Source: DAOUTY01 sp964453665 (lineage in GTDB: Bacteria > Chloroflexota > Dehalococcoidia > SZUA-161). Taken from it: a stretch of DNA of 10,036 bases. A program made the translations under genes and the position numbers. Where the stretch lies: NCBI GenBank assembly GCA_964453665.1, contig CAYVQT010000086.1:1-10036 (forward strand), given 5' to 3'. Of the stretch, positions 7,542 to 10,036 are shown one piece after another. Position 1 is the stretch's first letter. Each line of letters starts with the position of its first letter. The notes below the pieces were generated by a model, which saw nothing but the letters and a program-made list of their open reading frames with translations, made no database searches and was not told the origin of the DNA.

Positions 7542-7637
7542 TTAGTGTCGCCGATGGGTTACAATGATTATGTAGATAATATTTGCCACTATGGTTACCA
7601 AAGATGCAATGATAATTATTGGCATATACCATTCCAT
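7542..7637 (-). CDS. 31-residue single-helix membrane microprotein
   Basis: Reading leftward from ATG 7637, a 31-codon frame ends at TAA 7544-7542. The protein begins MEWYMPIIIIAS and continues as an almost unbroken run of Ile, Val, Leu and Ala to about residue 27. It ends in the basic tail THRRH. This is the layout of a one-helix inner-membrane peptide with the basic end in the cytoplasm. AGGAG (7649-7645) lies 7 nt before the start; ATG 7640, one codon earlier, is a weaker alternative. I recognise no specific family. The size, hydrophobicity and charged C-terminus resemble type I toxins (Fst, Ldr, TisB and holin-like groups) by architecture only. A candidate small RNA is transcribed divergently from 7702-7837. 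A chance ORF is possible, but the combined ribosome site and hydrophobic pattern argue against it. Confidence 0.55.
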   Translation of the reverse strand: MEWYMPIIIIASLVTIVANIIYIIIVTHRRH

Positions 7638-7644
7638 CATTCAT

Positions 7645-7649
7645 CTCCT
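7645..7649 (-). promoter_or_regulatory. Ribosome binding site of the microprotein
   Basis: AGGAG on the minus strand, 7 nt before ATG 7637. The surrounding octamer TTTAGGAG (7652-7645) recurs exactly at 7693-7686, 41 bp upstream, giving two ribosome-site-like elements in the presumed leader. Confidence 0.6.
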
Positions 7650-7701
7650 AAAATTTATTTTGTAACTCTAGTCGATAACTATTGGCTCCTAAATTCAACA
7701 C

Positions 7702-7729
7702 TTGACAATTGCACGTTTTTTGCTATATC
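7702..7729 (+). promoter_or_regulatory. Strong sigma-70/SigA-type promoter
   Basis: A consensus TTGACA (7702-7707) is followed after 16 bp by TATATC (7724-7729), preceded by TGC, an extended -10 motif. Expected initiation is near 7736-7737. It points away from the microprotein gene and into the RNA that ends at the terminator at 7803-7835. This is the best complete promoter I see in the window. Confidence 0.65.
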
Positions 7730-7736
7730 CTTTGCT

Positions 7737-7837
7737 AACTAGGGCAAAGAAATGGGTATACAGAACCTTGCGCTAAGGCTCGCCCTTATCTAAGCCCTTG
7801 ATGTCCTCCTCAGCAGCCACTGAGGAGGACTTTTTCT
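7737..7837 (+). ncRNA. Candidate small RNA of about 100 nt
   Basis: It is delimited by the promoter at 7702-7729 and the intrinsic terminator at 7803-7835. No plus-strand gene follows before the window ends, so this is a self-contained transcription unit. The RNA could form an internal CCTT/AAGG hairpin near 7767-7779. It also contains a 13-codon frame (7752-7793, MGIQNLALRLALI) with AGGG seven nt upstream, which may or may not be translated. If a minus-strand transcript for the microprotein starts to the right of 7737, this RNA would be perfectly antisense to its leader, as IstR is to tisB mRNA. Ends are predicted, not measured. Confidence 0.5.
7803..7835 (+). terminator. Strong intrinsic terminator
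   Basis: The 11-bp perfect stem GTCCTCCTCAG (7803-7813) / CTGAGGAGGAC (7820-7830) with loop CAGCCA is followed at once by TTTTTCT. There is no T-run on the other strand, so it works rightward only. It marks the 3' end of the candidate small RNA. Confidence 0.9.
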
Positions 7838-8227
7838 AATTGTTCAATAAATTATACTATCCTCTGTCAATAGCCCTTTTTAACGAAGTAAGTTTCGTAC
7901 ATCCATATTTAACCACAAGCCACCTAGACTTATTCTTTCCCTATCATTTTCCTTAACACTCTATCTACAAACTATAACTAAACTACCTCAGATTTCTATT
8001 CTAGAGCCACTCACATGCAACTACAAACCCCCTCCACCCTTCCTATATTTATAAATAAGCCTTTCGAATACCTTACAATTTCTAAGTTTAGTTTAAAGGC
8101 ATTTACGTACATATAATTACAAACAAAGTTTTATTTACCGAGAAACTCACATACTAATGTTATCGATGAATTTTGAGGTCTAGTCTACCTTAAAAATACT
8201 TGAATAACAGGACATCGGAAAAGCCAA
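7838..8227. other. Gene-free AT-rich stretch with a G-depleted tract
   Basis: I find no supported gene. The main feature is a base-composition bias: in 7901-8060 I count 7 G against 51 C on the plus strand. On the minus strand this is a purine-rich run. A minus-strand TATAAT near 7851-7856 is preceded by a TTGACA only 8 bp upstream, which is too close to act as a normal pair. Confidence 0.5.
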
Positions 8228-8239
8228 GTCCATATGGAC
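8228..8239 (-). terminator. Short palindrome after the protease gene, possible weak terminator
   Basis: GTCCATATGGAC is a perfect 12-bp palindrome 11 nt past the stop codon of the leftward protease gene. As RNA it gives at most a 4-bp stem with an ATAT loop, followed by TTGGCTTTTCC. It could be a weak terminator or a protein-binding site. Confidence 0.25.
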
Positions 8240-8250
8240 AACCAGATAAA

Positions 8251-10036
8251 TTATCCAGGTCTTATTCTTACTCTTTGTTCAGGCTCTATCTGCTGTTTGA
8301 TTCTGTTATAAAGGTCAATGCTGGCTTGGTGTTTAACCATAACGACAACGGCATAATCCTGTAAATACTCGGGGTCACTAATCCATTTCTTTTGAGCAAC
8401 AACGGATAGGACAATTGGTTTGGTTGCATCAATTTCTGGCTTATGTGTGTATATTTTGAGTCCTTTTTGATGGATACCGCGTTTACGTGTTCTTACTCCA
8501 GGGCTTAAATCAATCTTTCTCAATTTTAATTGTTCGGGTACTATGTCCTCTAAATCTGCGGAAATCTTTATTGATTTATAATTTGATCTTATTTCATCTA
8601 TAGTTGAGTTTTTAAACAAGTGATATTCAATGCTTAAGCCCATATAATCAATTCTGTTTCGACGGATTGGCGGATTATAAACAAGAGAAACCGATAATTG
8701 TCTTTCGCCAACGGTATTTACGAATTCACTAGGTAAATAAAAATAGTATAAGTGAATACTGTCCACCTTTATCTTGTTTTCAGCTAACAGAAGGACTCTA
8801 TTTGCATCAGATGTAGATGATGCGTTGACATTCGGTATGCCGTAACCATATACGTTTAATAGTTTCATTAATTCGCTATCCGCGCTGTTATATCCTATAT
8901 TGTTTAAAGCAGGAGGTCTCTCGTTAGGTATATCCGCTGCTGCTATTAATAGAGCTTTAATCAAATTGTGTGAATAATACGGGAAGGAATTACATAGTAT
9001 ACCGATTTGATGAGCGACCTTCGGTGTAGAAAAACTTGTTCCATAATCCACAGTAAATAATCTGCCGTCTGTAATCCAATTTGGGTTCAATAATATTAGT
9101 TTGCCACCAATATCCTGCATTTTATAACTGTCAGCAGGCGAGTAAATAATATTACCACCTTCTTCTACTAATTCAGGTTTAATCATTTCTTTATATCCAG
9201 GGCCCGCGCAAGAGAACGGGGATGGATAGTGTGTTTGAGCAGGTGAGAAGGATAACTGGCCCACAGTATTGTTAGCAGGCCCAAATTGTTGGGTAATTGA
9301 TCCAACGGTTATGGAATATGCTGAAGAAGCCGGATCTACAACCTTCGTTTCTTCATCACCTTCGAATAAATAATTGGGGTAGCTATCTGGGTAGTTAATA
9401 TTTAAGAAGTCGGAAGGAATATTACCGGAAGAGACCACGAATATGACATTCAGTTGATTTGCTAGGTCGTCTATTAAAGTAGCTAAAGGAAATTGTCTCT
9501 TATTGCCTAACATCCTATTGAATTTGTTACCGAAAGAAATGTTAATGACCTTACAATTAGGGTAAATAGAAATAGCCCATTTTACTGCTTTATCTAATTG
9601 ATGCTCTAATAGTTCACTCTCGTCGTATTTGGCCTCGATTTCTCCCGTTATTGGATTTTCTTCAGCGTACATTATTTTTGCAGATAAAATCCATAATTGT
9701 GGAACAAATGACTTGTTTTGAATGCAATCCTTTATATCTCCATATAAGGCAACTCCACTAACTTTAGTTCCATGTCCAACGTCGTCGGAAGGTTTATCAG
9801 ATACGATTTTATCGCTTTTAAGAAGCGTGAAAGGTTTCTCGTCACCAACAGCATTTTGTAACAGGGGATGGTTAGACAATATACCACTATCTAAAACCGC
9901 TATAGCAGTAGCATTTTCAGAAGGAGACGGACCAACTGTGAGTTCTTCATATGGTATTGATAACATGTTGAAAGTAATATATGGTCTAGTACCATGTAAC
10001 ATATAAGTATTCGTATAATTGTGGTATAATTATGGT
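8251..10036 (-). CDS. Subtilisin-family (S8) serine protease, IetS-like, N-terminus outside the window
   Basis: Residue numbers count from the in-frame Met at 10002. The S8 catalytic domain shows AVLDSGI with Asp38, GHGTKVSG with His77, the oxyanion Asn194 in VVSSGN, and GTSFSTPKVA with Ser323, so the active site is complete. The long insert after the Asp block (LLQNAVGDEKPF), SAKIMYAEEN (107-116), and the C-terminal beta-rich region (about 410-583) fit large intracellular subtilases rather than secreted ones. No signal peptide is visible. The frame has no stop from 10002 to the edge, and neither Met1 nor Met13 has a ribosome site, so the real start is probably to the right. This subtilase type occurs beside AAA ATPases, including IetS of the IetAS anti-phage pair; the link here is by family resemblance only. 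It is AT-rich, unlike the operon, which suggests an accessory or transferred gene. Confidence 0.85.

Noticed and set aside
7545..7742. Plus-strand 65-codon frame
   Set aside because: It has no ribosome site, an unusual residue mix (many Asn, Tyr, Cys, His), and is antisense to the better-supported membrane microprotein.
7845..7873. Minus-strand promoter from TTGACA (7869-7864) and TATAAT (7856-7851)
   Set aside because: Both boxes match consensus but are only 8 bp apart, so they cannot act as a pair. The TATAAT alone is weak evidence in AT-rich DNA, although a start there would suit the microprotein leader.
9722..10006. Plus-strand 94-codon frame opposite the protease
   Set aside because: It is antisense to the catalytic Asp/His region of the protease, which has clear motifs, and carries no recognisable sequence itself.
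1..10036. CRISPR array, tRNA, rRNA, insertion sequence or prophage genes
   Set aside because: I looked for regular repeats, cloverleaf-like segments, transposase or integrase motifs and terminal inverted repeats and saw none.

Overview
The window has two unlike halves. The left part (about 1-7210) is a compact, moderately GC-rich, single-strand operon of six genes for corrinoid-dependent demethylation. The right part (about 7210-10036) is clearly AT-richer, with a gene-poor stretch of roughly 1 kb followed by one leftward gene that runs off the window edge. Together this suggests an anaerobic bacterium with a tetrahydrofolate-based C1 (Wood-Ljungdahl type) pathway, for example an acetogenic or sulfate-reducing Firmicute or a Dehalococcoidia-like Chloroflexota. 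The sequence alone does not decide between them.

Operon (+ strand): a methyltetrahydrofolate/corrinoid methyltransferase of the AcsE/MtgA type (144-941); a two-domain corrinoid protein of the MtqC/MttC type (991-1629); two tandem, non-identical trimethylamine-methyltransferase (MttB) superfamily proteins with no in-frame amber codon (1658-3106 and 3121-4557); a DUF1638 protein of unknown function (4574-5164); and a reductive activase of corrinoid proteins, RACo/RamQ type, with an N-terminal [2Fe-2S] site and a C-terminal ASKHA ATPase domain (5236-7179). The inferred flow is: methylated amine (probably a quaternary amine, substrate unknown) -> MttB-like protein -> cob(I)alamin on the corrinoid protein -> AcsE/MtgA-like protein -> methyl-tetrahydrofolate. 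RACo would rescue corrinoid that oxidises to Co(II). A consensus -10 hexamer near the left edge and an 11-bp-arm palindrome precede the first gene, and a hairpin follows the last.

Intergenic region (7180-8250): it is not empty. It holds an unlisted 31-codon minus-strand ORF with a good Shine-Dalgarno site that encodes a one-helix membrane microprotein. Divergent from it is a strong plus-strand promoter (TTGACA, 16 bp, TGC-TATATC) and, about 70 bases after its expected start point, a textbook intrinsic terminator. This defines a roughly 100-nt candidate small RNA, and the pair has the look of a type I toxin-antitoxin locus. To the right lies a strongly G-depleted, C-rich tract.

Right edge (minus strand, 8251-10036): a subtilisin-family (S8) serine protease with an intact Asp/His/Asn/Ser set. 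It has no secretion signal in view and its reading frame stays open to the edge, so its N-terminus is missing. It resembles the large intracellular subtilases that pair with AAA ATPases, such as IetS of the IetAS anti-phage system. An ATPase gene just beyond the right edge would be the decisive test.
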